Source: Caballeronia sp. dw_19 (GTDB taxonomy: Bacteria; Pseudomonadota; Gammaproteobacteria; Burkholderiales; Burkholderiaceae). From it: a DNA stretch of 64,000 nucleotides. A program made the position numbers and the translations under genes. The stretch spans positions 23,837-87,836 of the forward strand of contig NZ_JAAVUQ010000032.1 of NCBI RefSeq assembly GCF_018449515.1, written 5' to 3'. A model generated the notes under the pieces. The model worked only from the letters and a program-made list of their open reading frames with translations, searched no databases and was not told where the DNA came from. Shown here piece after piece: positions 29,548-37,880 of the stretch (position 1 is the first letter of the stretch; each line of letters opens with the position of its first letter).

Positions 29548-30410
29548 AATTGCGTCGAAGCATGCTCTTTGTTCCTGGTGACAACGCCGGCGGGGTGAGC
29601 ACCGCGTTTGTGTATAAACCTGACTCAGTCATGTTCGACCTGGAAGATGCGGTCTCACCACGTGAAAAGGATTCAGCTCGGCTCATGGTGTTTCAGGCCC
29701 TACGCCATCCATCTTGGCAGGACATTGAGACCGTCGTCCGGATCAACGAGCTCAACACGGAATATGGCCTAAAGGATCTGGAAGTTGCAGTTCGGGGCGG
29801 CGCAGATGTGGTGCGTCTGCCCAAAACGGAAACCGCTGACGACATCCATAAACTCGAATCGGAGGTGGCACGTATCGAAAAAGAGTGCGGCCGCCCACTC
29901 GGTGAAACCAAACTCATGGCTGCCATCGAATCGGCCTCGGGCGTTGTCAATGCTGTCGCCATTGCGGTGGCTTCGCCGCGCATGATAGGGATCGCCATCG
30001 CTGGTTTTGACTATCTCGTCGATATGGGAACGCAACGCAGCGATGGATTGGAGCCCGAGCTGTTCTATGCGCGGGCAGCCGTGCTCAACGCGGCGCGAGC
30101 GGCCCACATCGACGCCTTCGACGTAGCATACGGCGACGTGGAGGACGACCAGGGATTTTTGCGTGAGGTGTCGATTGCGAAGAACCTTGGCTTCAACGGC
30201 AAGTCATTGATACATCCGAGACAAGTCTCGCTTTTACACAAAGCCTACGCGCCATCGGCAAAAGAGCTGGATTACGCGAAACGTATCGTGGCGGCGTCGG
30301 AAGATGCCAAGCGAGCTGGGTTGGGGGTGATCTCGCTGGACGGAAAAATGGTTGATCGGCCCGTGATCCTGAATGCGGAAATGATAATAAAGCGTGCCGA
30401 AGCGGCTTAG
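29544..30410 (+). CDS. citE: Citrate lyase beta subunit (citryl-ACP lyase)
   Basis: A 288-aa HpcH/HpaI-type TIM barrel that cleaves the citryl thioester to oxaloacetate and acetyl-ACP. Segments LRRSMLFVPGDN, DSVMFDLEDAVSP (metal-binding acids), VVRINELNT, LMAAIESASGVVNA and GKSLIHPRQV are typical. ATG 29544 overlaps the citD stop, so the two are coupled; the frame upstream to 29529 uses a TTG and is not needed. Stand-alone CitE homologues exist in other pathways, but with citD and citF beside it this is the true lyase subunit. Confidence 0.94.
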   Translation: MKLRRSMLFVPGDNAGGVSTAFVYKPDSVMFDLEDAVSPREKDSARLMVFQALRHPSWQDIETVVRINELNTEYGLKDLEVAVRGGADVVRLPKTETADDIHKLESEVARIEKECGRPLGETKLMAAIESASGVVNAVAIAVASPRMIGIAIAGFDYLVDMGTQRSDGLEPELFYARAAVLNAARAAHIDAFDVAYGDVEDDQGFLREVSIAKNLGFNGKSLIHPRQVSLLHKAYAPSAKELDYAKRIVAASEDAKRAGLGVISLDGKMVDRPVILNAEMIIKRAEAA

Positions 30411-30436
30411 ACCCATTTGACCCGGAAGGTTAGACT

Positions 30437-31957
30437 ATGACTGATGCTCTTGAAGTCCTAAAGAAACAGGAGCCCGATCTGGGTCGACTCCGGGTGTTCG
30501 CCGGTGCTAACGCACAAACTCATTTTCTGGCGACGGCCGAGCTAAAACTTCATCGAAAGATTTGCGCATCCCTAGAGGAGGCGATCAGTAAGTCGGAACT
30601 CAAAAATGGAATGACAATATCGTTCCATCATGCGTTTCGCGAAGGCGATAAGGTGATCAATACTGTCGTCGACGCCCTGGCAAAGCTCGGGTTCAAAGAC
30701 ATGACCCTTGCGGCCAGCTCGCTGCTAAGTTGCCACGACCCACTTATCGAACACATCAAGACCGGGGTAATCACCCGGATCTACACATCCGGCTTGCGTG
30801 GCAAGCTGGGCGAAGCAATCTCGAATGGATTGCTGCCGCATCCGGTGCAGATACATTCGCACGGTGGACGGGTGAATCTGCTTCAAACGGGCGAGCTCGC
30901 CATCGATGTCGCTTTCCTTGGAGTGTCTTGTTGCGATGAGTTCGGCAACGCAAGCGGTTCCCATGGAAAACTTATTTGCGGGTCGCTTGGTTATGCGATG
31001 ATCGACGCACAGTACGCCCGAAAAGTGGTCCTGCTGACCGAGGAAATCCAGGCGTTCCCAAGCCATCCGGCAAGTATCTCGCAAGACCGGGTCGACTTCG
31101 TTGTAACGTTGGCTCAGGTCGGGGACCCCTCCCTTATCAGCTCGGGCGCGACACGCGACACGAAGGATCCCAGGGACCTCTTGATCGCCGGCCTTGCGGT
31201 CGACGTGATCGAGCATTCGGGCTACTTCAACCAGGACTTCTCGCTGCAAACGGGCACGGGCGGAGCGTCGATTGCAGCAACGCGCTTCCTGGAAGACCGC
31301 ATGTCGCGCAAGGGAATCACCGCCAGTTTCGCATTGGGTGGGATCACGAGTGGGATGGTGGACCTCCACAAGAAAAATCTGATAGCAACGATCGTCGATG
31401 TACAGTCCTTCGACAGCGACGCTGCGGAATCACTGCGTACGGATACAAACCATATCGAAATTACGGCGAACGAATATGCAAATTCGGCTTCGAAAGCCGC
31501 ATACGTCGATCGGGTAGACGTCGTGATACTTGCCGCGCTTGAGATTGACATCGATTTCAACGTCAATGTCATTACCGGCTCAGACGGTCTTATGCGTGGC
31601 GCATCTGGCGGACATTGCGACGTCGCGGCAGGAGCCAATTTGACAATCATCGTAGTTCCATTGGTGCGCGGACGTATTCCTTCAGTTGTCCGAAACGTCA
31701 CGACGCTAGTCACCCCCGGCGAGTCCGTCGGTGTGCTGGTGACTGATCACGGTATCGCCGTCAACCCAAAGCGTCCAGAAGTGGAAAAACGTCTGCGCGA
31801 TGCTGGCTTGCCCGTTGTAACCATTCAGGAACTGCAAAAAAGGGCAATAGCCCTGACTGGCGAACCGGAGCCTCTTGAGTTTGAGGACCGTATCGTCGGC
31901 GTAATCCGGTATCGCGACGGCAGCGTGATCGATGTTGTTCGCAAAGTTAAGAGCTGA
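30437..31957 (+). CDS. citF: Citrate lyase alpha subunit (citrate:acetyl-ACP transferase)
   Basis: A 506-aa subunit that exchanges the acetyl group on the carrier protein for citrate. TISFHHAFREGDKVINTV, SSLLSCHDPLIEHIKTGVI, HSHGGRV, VLLTEE and the late GGHCDVAAGANLTIIV block match CitF proteins, and the length is close to the usual ~510 residues. GGAAGG lies before ATG 30437. The stop shares its last base with the start of citX (31955-31959), implying coupled translation. Confidence 0.94.
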   Translation: MTDALEVLKKQEPDLGRLRVFAGANAQTHFLATAELKLHRKICASLEEAISKSELKNGMTISFHHAFREGDKVINTVVDALAKLGFKDMTLAASSLLSCHDPLIEHIKTGVITRIYTSGLRGKLGEAISNGLLPHPVQIHSHGGRVNLLQTGELAIDVAFLGVSCCDEFGNASGSHGKLICGSLGYAMIDAQYARKVVLLTEEIQAFPSHPASISQDRVDFVVTLAQVGDPSLISSGATRDTKDPRDLLIAGLAVDVIEHSGYFNQDFSLQTGTGGASIAATRFLEDRMSRKGITASFALGGITSGMVDLHKKNLIATIVDVQSFDSDAAESLRTDTNHIEITANEYANSASKAAYVDRVDVVILAALEIDIDFNVNVITGSDGLMRGASGGHCDVAAGANLTIIVVPLVRGRIPSVVRNVTTLVTPGESVGVLVTDHGIAVNPKRPEVEKRLRDAGLPVVTIQELQKRAIALTGEPEPLEFEDRIVGVIRYRDGSVIDVVRKVKS

Positions 31958-32502
31958 TGGACCCGATTAAATGCGACGCGATAGAGAGCATGGTCAGCCT
32001 CGAGAAAATCCTGGCTGCACGAGAACATCGCGTCGCCAGGCAGGCCGCCGCCCTTGCTAAATTCGGGATGTCTGTTGTGTCCGTTACCATCGTCATGCCC
32101 GGCCCCGTAAAGGGAGGCCGGTTGGCGCGACGTGCAATGGAGGTTGCGCTCGAGACGTTAGACGCTTTGTTTGATGCCAGGAGGTGGCTTGTCCAATCGC
32201 GCGAAACCTTGTGGGCCGGCACGGGTCCGGAAGCACTGTATGTCGTTGATGCGGATCCGAAAACCCTGAAGTCAGTACTGATTGAACTGGAGGACCATCA
32301 CTCGATAGGCAGACTGTGGGATTTGGACGTGATCGGAGTCCTGGAAGGCGGTCTATCACGCAAAGCCTTTGGATATTCGCCGCGACGGTGCCTGGTGTGC
32401 GATCGACCGGCACGCGATTGCGGACGATCACAGCGGCATCCGACGTATGAGTTATTGGCTTTAATAGAGGCTATGGTGACCAAGTATGACTCGCGCTCAT
32501 AG
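31957..32502 (+). CDS. citX: Apo-citrate lyase phosphoribosyl-dephospho-CoA transferase
   Basis: A 181-aa CitX protein, which loads the prosthetic group precursor onto CitD. HSIGRLWDLDVIG and CLVCDRPARDCGRSQRH are the family signature (the latter resembles a cysteine/histidine cluster). It is the last gene of the operon. CitG, which makes the precursor from ATP and dephospho-CoA, is not encoded in the window; a copy elsewhere, or the related MdcB of a malonate decarboxylase operon, would be needed. Confidence 0.9.
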   Translation: MDPIKCDAIESMVSLEKILAAREHRVARQAAALAKFGMSVVSVTIVMPGPVKGGRLARRAMEVALETLDALFDARRWLVQSRETLWAGTGPEALYVVDADPKTLKSVLIELEDHHSIGRLWDLDVIGVLEGGLSRKAFGYSPRRCLVCDRPARDCGRSQRHPTYELLALIEAMVTKYDSRS

Positions 32503-33020
32503 CGCTTGGTCCCAATACTGTTCACTTGATAAGAAAGGTCTGCGAAAATATCGCACCATTTCACAAATTTATTACGATTTGGTATGCGAACCGTATTACA
32601 TACCAACATGAAGTATGTCGAACGTCTCGCACACGATAGGCATCGACTCATCCAATACACGTCCGATCCGAAGACACTCGTTAGAGAAGAAACGCCAGTG
32701 CTCCGTCTGCCAAGGTTCTGTCGCGACAGAACCGGAAGCTTCAACCGCGGAGCGCCACAGTAACCACAATGAGAGCCGAGAAGATCAGCGTCGGGGCGAG
32801 ATGCCCGCGCGATCACCGGAAAACTATTTCGGTGGTCGTTTTCATTTCTTTTTGAAATGAATTTAAGCCAGATCGTTCAGGCAGTCCGCTTTTTCAGGGC
32901 ATAAGGCGTGGAATTTTTTTGTTTACTTGTTCAGATTGTGTGACGATCATATATTCATGAAATGAATCCGCCCACACGACCGGGCACGCCCGGTCCCGTC
33001 GCCCAAAAAGGAAGTGGTAA
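32503..33020. other. Intergenic stretch between citX and the catabolic cluster
   Basis: No gene is seen in the first 400 bases. The right end carries the conserved promoter/operator described separately at 32927-32955. Confidence 0.4.
32927..32955 (+). promoter_or_regulatory. Conserved promoter with GntR-type operator, copy A
   Basis: A -35-like TTGTTC (32927-32932) and -10 TATATT (32950-32955) are 17 bases apart. The spacer contains ATTGTGTGACGAT (32935-32947), fitting the TNGTNNNACNA pattern of FadR-type GntR operators. It lies 66 bases before the MFS start at 33021. Copies B and C have the same layout. Confidence 0.65.
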
Positions 33021-34253
33021 ATGTCGAATATCGTTGAGACCCTGGCCACTCGGGCCAGAGTTACCGTGCGCTGGCGGTGGGCCGTCGTGATCGTGCTCTT
33101 CGGTGCGGTCGTGGTGGGGTTTTTCGATCGCATCAGCGTGGCCGTCCTGTTTACCAACGCCGATTTCTATACGAGCATCGGCACGGGCTTCAATCCCGCG
33201 AAGCTCGGTTTTCTGATGTCCGGCTTTCTGCTTGCCTACGGTTTCTCGTCCCTCGCGCTCAGCGTGGTCGGCGACATCTTCGGCCAGAGCCGCACCCTCG
33301 CTGCCATCGCCGCGCTGTGGGGCGTGTTCATGGCGGCGATGGGCGCATCGAGTTCTTATGCCGCCATGATGTTCCTGCGCATTGCACTGGGCATCACGGA
33401 AGGTCCGCAGTTCTCGTTGATCTCGAAGGTCGTCCACCGCTGGTTTCCGGAAGGCGAACGCGGCCGCGCCAATTCGGTGTGGATGGTGGGGAGCCCGATA
33501 GGCTCGGCCATTGGATTTCCCCTCTCCCTGTGGCTCGTGCACAGCTATGGCTGGCGCGCGCTCTTCTTCGTGTTCGGCGCGCTCAGCTTCTTCTTCATGT
33601 CTCCGCTGATCTTCGCGGTTACCAGGGACCGCAAGGAGGCCATGCCGATCGAAACGGTGGCCGCGCCCAAGCAGAAAGTGGACTTGAGCCTGTTCCTGGG
33701 GAACTATCGCTTCTGGCTCGTCACCCTATATGGATGCGGTCTGCTGATGTATCTCTGGGGCTTGAACAGCTGGCTGCCGACCTATCTGGAACGCTCGCGC
33801 CATTTCAATTTGCACGACATGGGCATCTATTCGTCGCTGCCGTTCATCCTGATGTTCATCGGCGAAGTCGCTTCGGGCTTCATTTCCGATCGTCTGGGCA
33901 AGCGCGCGCTGCTGTGCGCCATCGGTCTCTTCGGCGCGGGTTGTCTGCTTTACGTGGGCACCATCATCGCCGATCCTCACCTCGCGGCAATCGTCATCGC
34001 CCTGAGCGCCGGTTGTTGGGGCATCGGGTTGCCCGCGCAATACGCACTGGCCATGGACATCATCCCGGCGCCCGTGATCGCCACCGGCATCGGCGTGCTG
34101 AACGGCATCAGCAATCTGACGGGTGCGTGCGCGCCCGCGTTGATCGGCTGGATTGTCGGGCGTACCGGAAGCTTCCAGACGGGGCTGCTCGTGATCGTGT
34201 TCGCCAGCGTGCTGGGTTCATTGGTGATCCTGCCGCTTGCGAGGCGGTATTGA
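33021..34253 (+). CDS. MFS transporter, anion:cation symporter type
   Basis: A 410-aa major facilitator with 12 membrane segments. FFDRISVAVLF in the first segment, YGFSSLALSVVGDIFG, GITEGPQFSLISKVVHRWFPEGERGRANSVWMVGSPIGSAIGFPLSLW and WGLNSWLPTYLERSR are close to carriers for aromatic or sugar acids (ACS/phthalate-permease-like). It closely resembles the second MFS gene at 57695-58960 in all these segments, so the two are paralogues within one cluster. Copy A of the conserved promoter precedes it and AGGAAG is its ribosome site. It probably imports the acid degraded by this cluster. Confidence 0.87.
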   Translation: MSNIVETLATRARVTVRWRWAVVIVLFGAVVVGFFDRISVAVLFTNADFYTSIGTGFNPAKLGFLMSGFLLAYGFSSLALSVVGDIFGQSRTLAAIAALWGVFMAAMGASSSYAAMMFLRIALGITEGPQFSLISKVVHRWFPEGERGRANSVWMVGSPIGSAIGFPLSLWLVHSYGWRALFFVFGALSFFFMSPLIFAVTRDRKEAMPIETVAAPKQKVDLSLFLGNYRFWLVTLYGCGLLMYLWGLNSWLPTYLERSRHFNLHDMGIYSSLPFILMFIGEVASGFISDRLGKRALLCAIGLFGAGCLLYVGTIIADPHLAAIVIALSAGCWGIGLPAQYALAMDIIPAPVIATGIGVLNGISNLTGACAPALIGWIVGRTGSFQTGLLVIVFASVLGSLVILPLARRY

Positions 34254-34290
34254 CCGGCCATAGCGCCGTGACACATCGGGAAACGAACAT

Positions 34291-35994
34291 ATGACAGGAC
34301 GAAGCAAGGTTCGCATTGCGCACCTGAGCGGCCCGACCGCCACCATCCAGAACACACCGCCGCTCGTTACCTCCAACAAGGCGCGGGCGCGGCACGGCCT
34401 GCCCGCCCGTGCCGATGCCGACGGCAGGCCGATGAAGTTCGATGCGCTGCGTGCACAACGGCTCGCGGCCCCGGTCAGGGTCTACGTGGAGCAGTTCTCG
34501 GCGCATCCGCTCGAGGCGGACGCCGCTGAACTCTATGGCTCGCCGGACGGCTACCTTGGCACGGACGGCGCGTTCAGCAAGGAGCGGCGCGACGACAGCG
34601 ACAAAGCCGTGTATGAAATAGAGCTTTCCCCCGAGGACGGTCTCTATCCGCTGCCCTACATGGCGCTGCAAGCCGATGGCAGCGCGTGGGAAGAGGAGAT
34701 GGCGGTACCGGGCGGCGCGGAGGAGAAGGCGCGCCAGGGCTTTTTCCCGGACGGCTCGCGCAGCTTCGAGGAAATCGACCGGCTGTCGATCGAAGGCGCC
34801 GGCACCGCCAGTGCCATTTCATCGCGGGCCGAGGTGGACTTCTATCGAGTGATGCCACCCGGAGGCTTCAAAACGGGGCTGCCGGCTGCCTTGCGCACGG
34901 ACGTCGGCAGCGGCGACATCGCGCCGGAAAAACGCGGCCGGCATTTCAACGGCTACCGGCCCTATCACCTGGCAAGCGCACCGCGCCGGCCATCGCTCGC
35001 CAAGATCACGAACGATGCGCAAGCCATCGCAGGCAGCGGCAAGTATGACGGGCTCATCTGGACCCAGGGCAGTCCGCAACTCGAGGAAACCGTCTACTGG
35101 TTCAACCTGCTGATCGATACGACGCTGCCTATCTGCGGCAATGCCGCGCAGCGCCCGCACGGCCAGATGAGCGCCGATGGTCCGCAGAACATCGTGGATT
35201 CCATCGCCTTCGTCCAGTCGGGTATCTGGAAGGACGCCGCGGGCAGGAACCGTTGCGGGACCGTCGTGGTGCAGGAACAGCAGTACTTCGCGGCCCGTGA
35301 GGTGACAAAGGTCGACGCGCGCCCAGGCGGCTATCGGGCAACGGGCGGCCACGGAGGCATCCTCGGCCAGACGAGCCACACGGGACAGACCGCGCTGATG
35401 TATCTGCCAGCCTATAAGCATACCTATCTGTCCGATGTGAACATCAGCAAGCTTCCGTCCTCGAACCGTGCCGTGCGGAGGACGAACGGCACGCTGGAGC
35501 TTGTCGACATCACGGTGAAAGACCGCGACGGCAAGCTGACCGAAGAGGCGATCCCGTCGGTATCCATCATCAAGGACGGAAGCTATCTGGACGAGGAATA
35601 CGATTCGGTATCGGACGACGCGGAGGACCTCATCGCGCTGATCGAATACAAGCTCAGCCTCGGGCGCCTGACCGGCTTTGTTGCCGAGGGACTCGTGCCC
35701 TATGGGCGCCTGCCCTCCTCATTGCGCGACAGGCTGGTGGTCAAGGCCGCATTCAGCGGCATACCCACAGTCCGCGTGGGACGTGGCGCGCCGGAAGGCT
35801 TCGCCGATCGTTTCCCGTTCACCCTTGCCGGTTCGAACCTGACCGCCATCAAGGCCCGTCTTGCCTTGATGGCTTGCCTGATGAAGTTCGGCGCGTTGCC
35901 GATCGCGACGGACCCCGCCAACCCGACCGACGCCGAGAAGGCCGCCACCACCGCCGCGCTGGAGCAGTACCAGGCCGTGTTCGATTCTCACTGA
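34291..35994 (+). CDS. Divergent asparaginase-fold protein with a large insertion
   Basis: A 567-aa protein distantly related to type I/II asparaginases. The start (KVRIAHLSGPTATIQNTPPL) corresponds to the GGTI strand. About 230 residues later the block IWTQGSPQLEETVYW (257-270) and SADGPQN (294-300) match the asparaginase segments GTDTxEETAY and SADGxxN, and the C-terminal EGLVPYGRLP matches the second domain. The usual catalytic Thr-Asp of the GTD motif reads Ser-Pro here, so ordinary asparagine hydrolysis is doubtful. The extra segment between the two blocks (about 35-250) is unknown to me. It follows the MFS gene by 37 bases and may hydrolyse an amide or cyclic amide intermediate. Confidence 0.6.
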   Translation: MTGRSKVRIAHLSGPTATIQNTPPLVTSNKARARHGLPARADADGRPMKFDALRAQRLAAPVRVYVEQFSAHPLEADAAELYGSPDGYLGTDGAFSKERRDDSDKAVYEIELSPEDGLYPLPYMALQADGSAWEEEMAVPGGAEEKARQGFFPDGSRSFEEIDRLSIEGAGTASAISSRAEVDFYRVMPPGGFKTGLPAALRTDVGSGDIAPEKRGRHFNGYRPYHLASAPRRPSLAKITNDAQAIAGSGKYDGLIWTQGSPQLEETVYWFNLLIDTTLPICGNAAQRPHGQMSADGPQNIVDSIAFVQSGIWKDAAGRNRCGTVVVQEQQYFAAREVTKVDARPGGYRATGGHGGILGQTSHTGQTALMYLPAYKHTYLSDVNISKLPSSNRAVRRTNGTLELVDITVKDRDGKLTEEAIPSVSIIKDGSYLDEEYDSVSDDAEDLIALIEYKLSLGRLTGFVAEGLVPYGRLPSSLRDRLVVKAAFSGIPTVRVGRGAPEGFADRFPFTLAGSNLTAIKARLALMACLMKFGALPIATDPANPTDAEKAATTAALEQYQAVFDSH

Positions 35995-36006
35995 GGGAGC
36001 AGCCTT

Positions 36007-36597
36007 CTACATGCCCGAGCGGCCGTCCCAGCGCCGCACGGCCCGCGCATCGATGTCGAAGAGATCCAGCACGCGGCCGAGCGTATGGTCGACCATCTCC
36101 TCGAGCGTCGCGGGCTTGGCGTAGAACGCGGGTACCGGTGGATAGACGATCGCCCCGGCGTCGGTGACGGCCGCCATGCTGCGGATATGACCCGCGTGCA
36201 GCGGCGTCTCGCGCACCATGAGCACGAGGCGCCTGCGTTCCTTGAGCATGACATCGGCCGCGCGCGATATCAGCGAGCCGGTACAGCCCGTGGCGATCTC
36301 GGAGAGCGTCTTGATCGAGCACGGCGCCACGATCATGCCGTCCACACGAAACGATCCGCTCGAGATCGCGGCGCCGATATCCGCATTGGGATACGACATG
36401 TCCGCAAGCGCCTGCAGGTCGGTCATTCGCAATGACGTCTCGTGCGAGAGGGTCACTTGCGCCGAACGGCTCATGACCAGGTGCGATTCCACTTCCGCCC
36501 TTCGCAACATCTGCAGAAGGCGCACGCCATAGATCGCTCCGGACGCGCCGCTGATCCCCACCACGATACGGCGCCGCGATCCGGACCGGTCATTCAT
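36007..36597 (-). CDS. UbiX-type flavin prenyltransferase
   Basis: A 196-aa flavoprotein of the UbiX/Pad1 family, which attaches a dimethylallyl group to FMN to make the prenylated FMN cofactor of UbiD decarboxylases. The N-terminal GISGASGAIYGVRLLQML is the flavin phosphate site; APCSIKTLSEIATG and LMVRETPLHAGHIRSM are conserved family blocks. It heads away from the asparaginase-like gene (ends 12 bases apart) and is the last gene of the minus-strand operon 39681-36007. It would supply cofactor for both UbiD proteins at 42098 and 56235. Stand-alone UbiX for ubiquinone synthesis is possible but less likely here. Confidence 0.92.
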   Translation of the reverse strand: MNDRSGSRRRIVVGISGASGAIYGVRLLQMLRRAEVESHLVMSRSAQVTLSHETSLRMTDLQALADMSYPNADIGAAISSGSFRVDGMIVAPCSIKTLSEIATGCTGSLISRAADVMLKERRRLVLMVRETPLHAGHIRSMAAVTDAGAIVYPPVPAFYAKPATLEEMVDHTLGRVLDLFDIDARAVRRWDGRSGM

Positions 36598-36654
36598 CTC
36601 GCTCTCCTGCCTCTGTTGTTCTCATGCGGCACCATGAGCGATGAAGCAAATCGC

Positions 36655-37872
36655 TCAGTCGATGGCCTTGGACTGGATCACGCTTTGCAGCAGCGACGTA
36701 CGCATGAGGAACGCGGTATGCCGCGCCGGGTCGGCCGCGGTGGCGGCAAGATCGGCGAGATGACGCTGCCGCTCCGCCGGATCCTTTTCTTCCAGGCGCT
36801 TCTTGTTCGCCACGGTCTGCTGCTGCACGAACTCGATGTTCAGGGTTCTGCGGCGTCTTTCATAGCGGTCGAGAACCGGCGCCTCGGCATTGCCGTCAGG
36901 ACATAGCGCGAAGGTATCGGCGAGTTCCAGCGCATCATGGATCCCGCAGTTCAGGCCCAGGCCCCCGATCGGGTTGTTGACGTGGCTGGCGTCGCCCGCG
37001 AGGAACACCCGATTGACCCGGAACGACTTCGCCACCCGCTGATGCACGCGGTACAGGTTGCGATGCAGGAGCGGGTAAGTCTCACCGCCCAGGTCCAGAA
37101 TCCGGTTGAGCCGCCGCTGCGCTTCCTCGTCGCTCATGACCGCTTCATCGGCAACGTCGACCGGCGCCGGAAATACCGCGCGCCAGCGGCCCTTCATGTC
37201 GTCGCCCGCGATCTTGAACAGGTTGCCCCATTCGACCGGGTCGGCCAGATAGCTCCGGTACGAGCACCCTATCGCCTTTTCGAAATCGAACGACGTGGTC
37301 AGCACGAGGAACCGTTCGGGCCATGTGTAGCCTTCGAATTCGATGTCGAGCTTCTTGCGCACCGTGCTGCGTCCGCCGTCCGCGCCCACGAGGAAAGCGC
37401 CGGAGACGCGCTCCGTGCGGCCGTCGCTTTCGACAGTCACGGTCACGCCGCTCGCGTCCTGCGTGAGTTCGGTCACGGCGGCGCCGAACCGCACGTCGAC
37501 ATCGGCGCACTGCTTCAGGTGCCGCAGGCCGATATTGACCAGCTTGTGCTGCTCGGTTTGCACGACGAACGGAAAGGCCGTGCGCTCGCGCAATACATCG
37601 TGGTCGAAACGCGCCACCAGCTCATGCGCGGCCTGATCCCAGAAGTCGAAGTAACGGGCCACCAGCCCCGAGGCGATGAACTCGTCGATGATGCCGAGAC
37701 TCGCGATCATCTCCAGGGTGGACGGATGCGTGGTGGCGGCGCGCGGGCTGCAATCCACCTCTTTCTCCGCCTCGAGCAGCGTCACCGCGAAGCCGCGCTG
37801 CGCGCAGGCAAGCGCGGTCACAATGCCAACCGGGCCGCCGCCGACGACGATAATTCTTTGCTGCCGTGTCAT
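36655..37872 (-). CDS. FAD-dependent aromatic monooxygenase
   Basis: A 405-aa class A flavoprotein monooxygenase. The Rossmann motif VVGGGPVGIVTALACAQRG, the middle VGADGGRSTVRKKL (the DG motif) and late FLAGDASHVNNPIGGLGLNCGIHDALEL (the GD motif) are all present, in family spacing. It would use NAD(P)H and O2 to hydroxylate an activated ring. The frame continues upstream to 38607 through the amidohydrolase gene, so I use ATG 37872, eight bases after that gene. It resembles MhpA/PobA-like enzymes; the substrate is unknown. It lies between ubiX and an enamidase-like gene in one operon. Confidence 0.9.
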   Translation of the reverse strand: MTRQQRIIVVGGGPVGIVTALACAQRGFAVTLLEAEKEVDCSPRAATTHPSTLEMIASLGIIDEFIASGLVARYFDFWDQAAHELVARFDHDVLRERTAFPFVVQTEQHKLVNIGLRHLKQCADVDVRFGAAVTELTQDASGVTVTVESDGRTERVSGAFLVGADGGRSTVRKKLDIEFEGYTWPERFLVLTTSFDFEKAIGCSYRSYLADPVEWGNLFKIAGDDMKGRWRAVFPAPVDVADEAVMSDEEAQRRLNRILDLGGETYPLLHRNLYRVHQRVAKSFRVNRVFLAGDASHVNNPIGGLGLNCGIHDALELADTFALCPDGNAEAPVLDRYERRRRTLNIEFVQQQTVANKKRLEEKDPAERQRHLADLAATAADPARHTAFLMRTSLLQSVIQSKAID

Positions 37873-37880
37873 CCTGCTCC

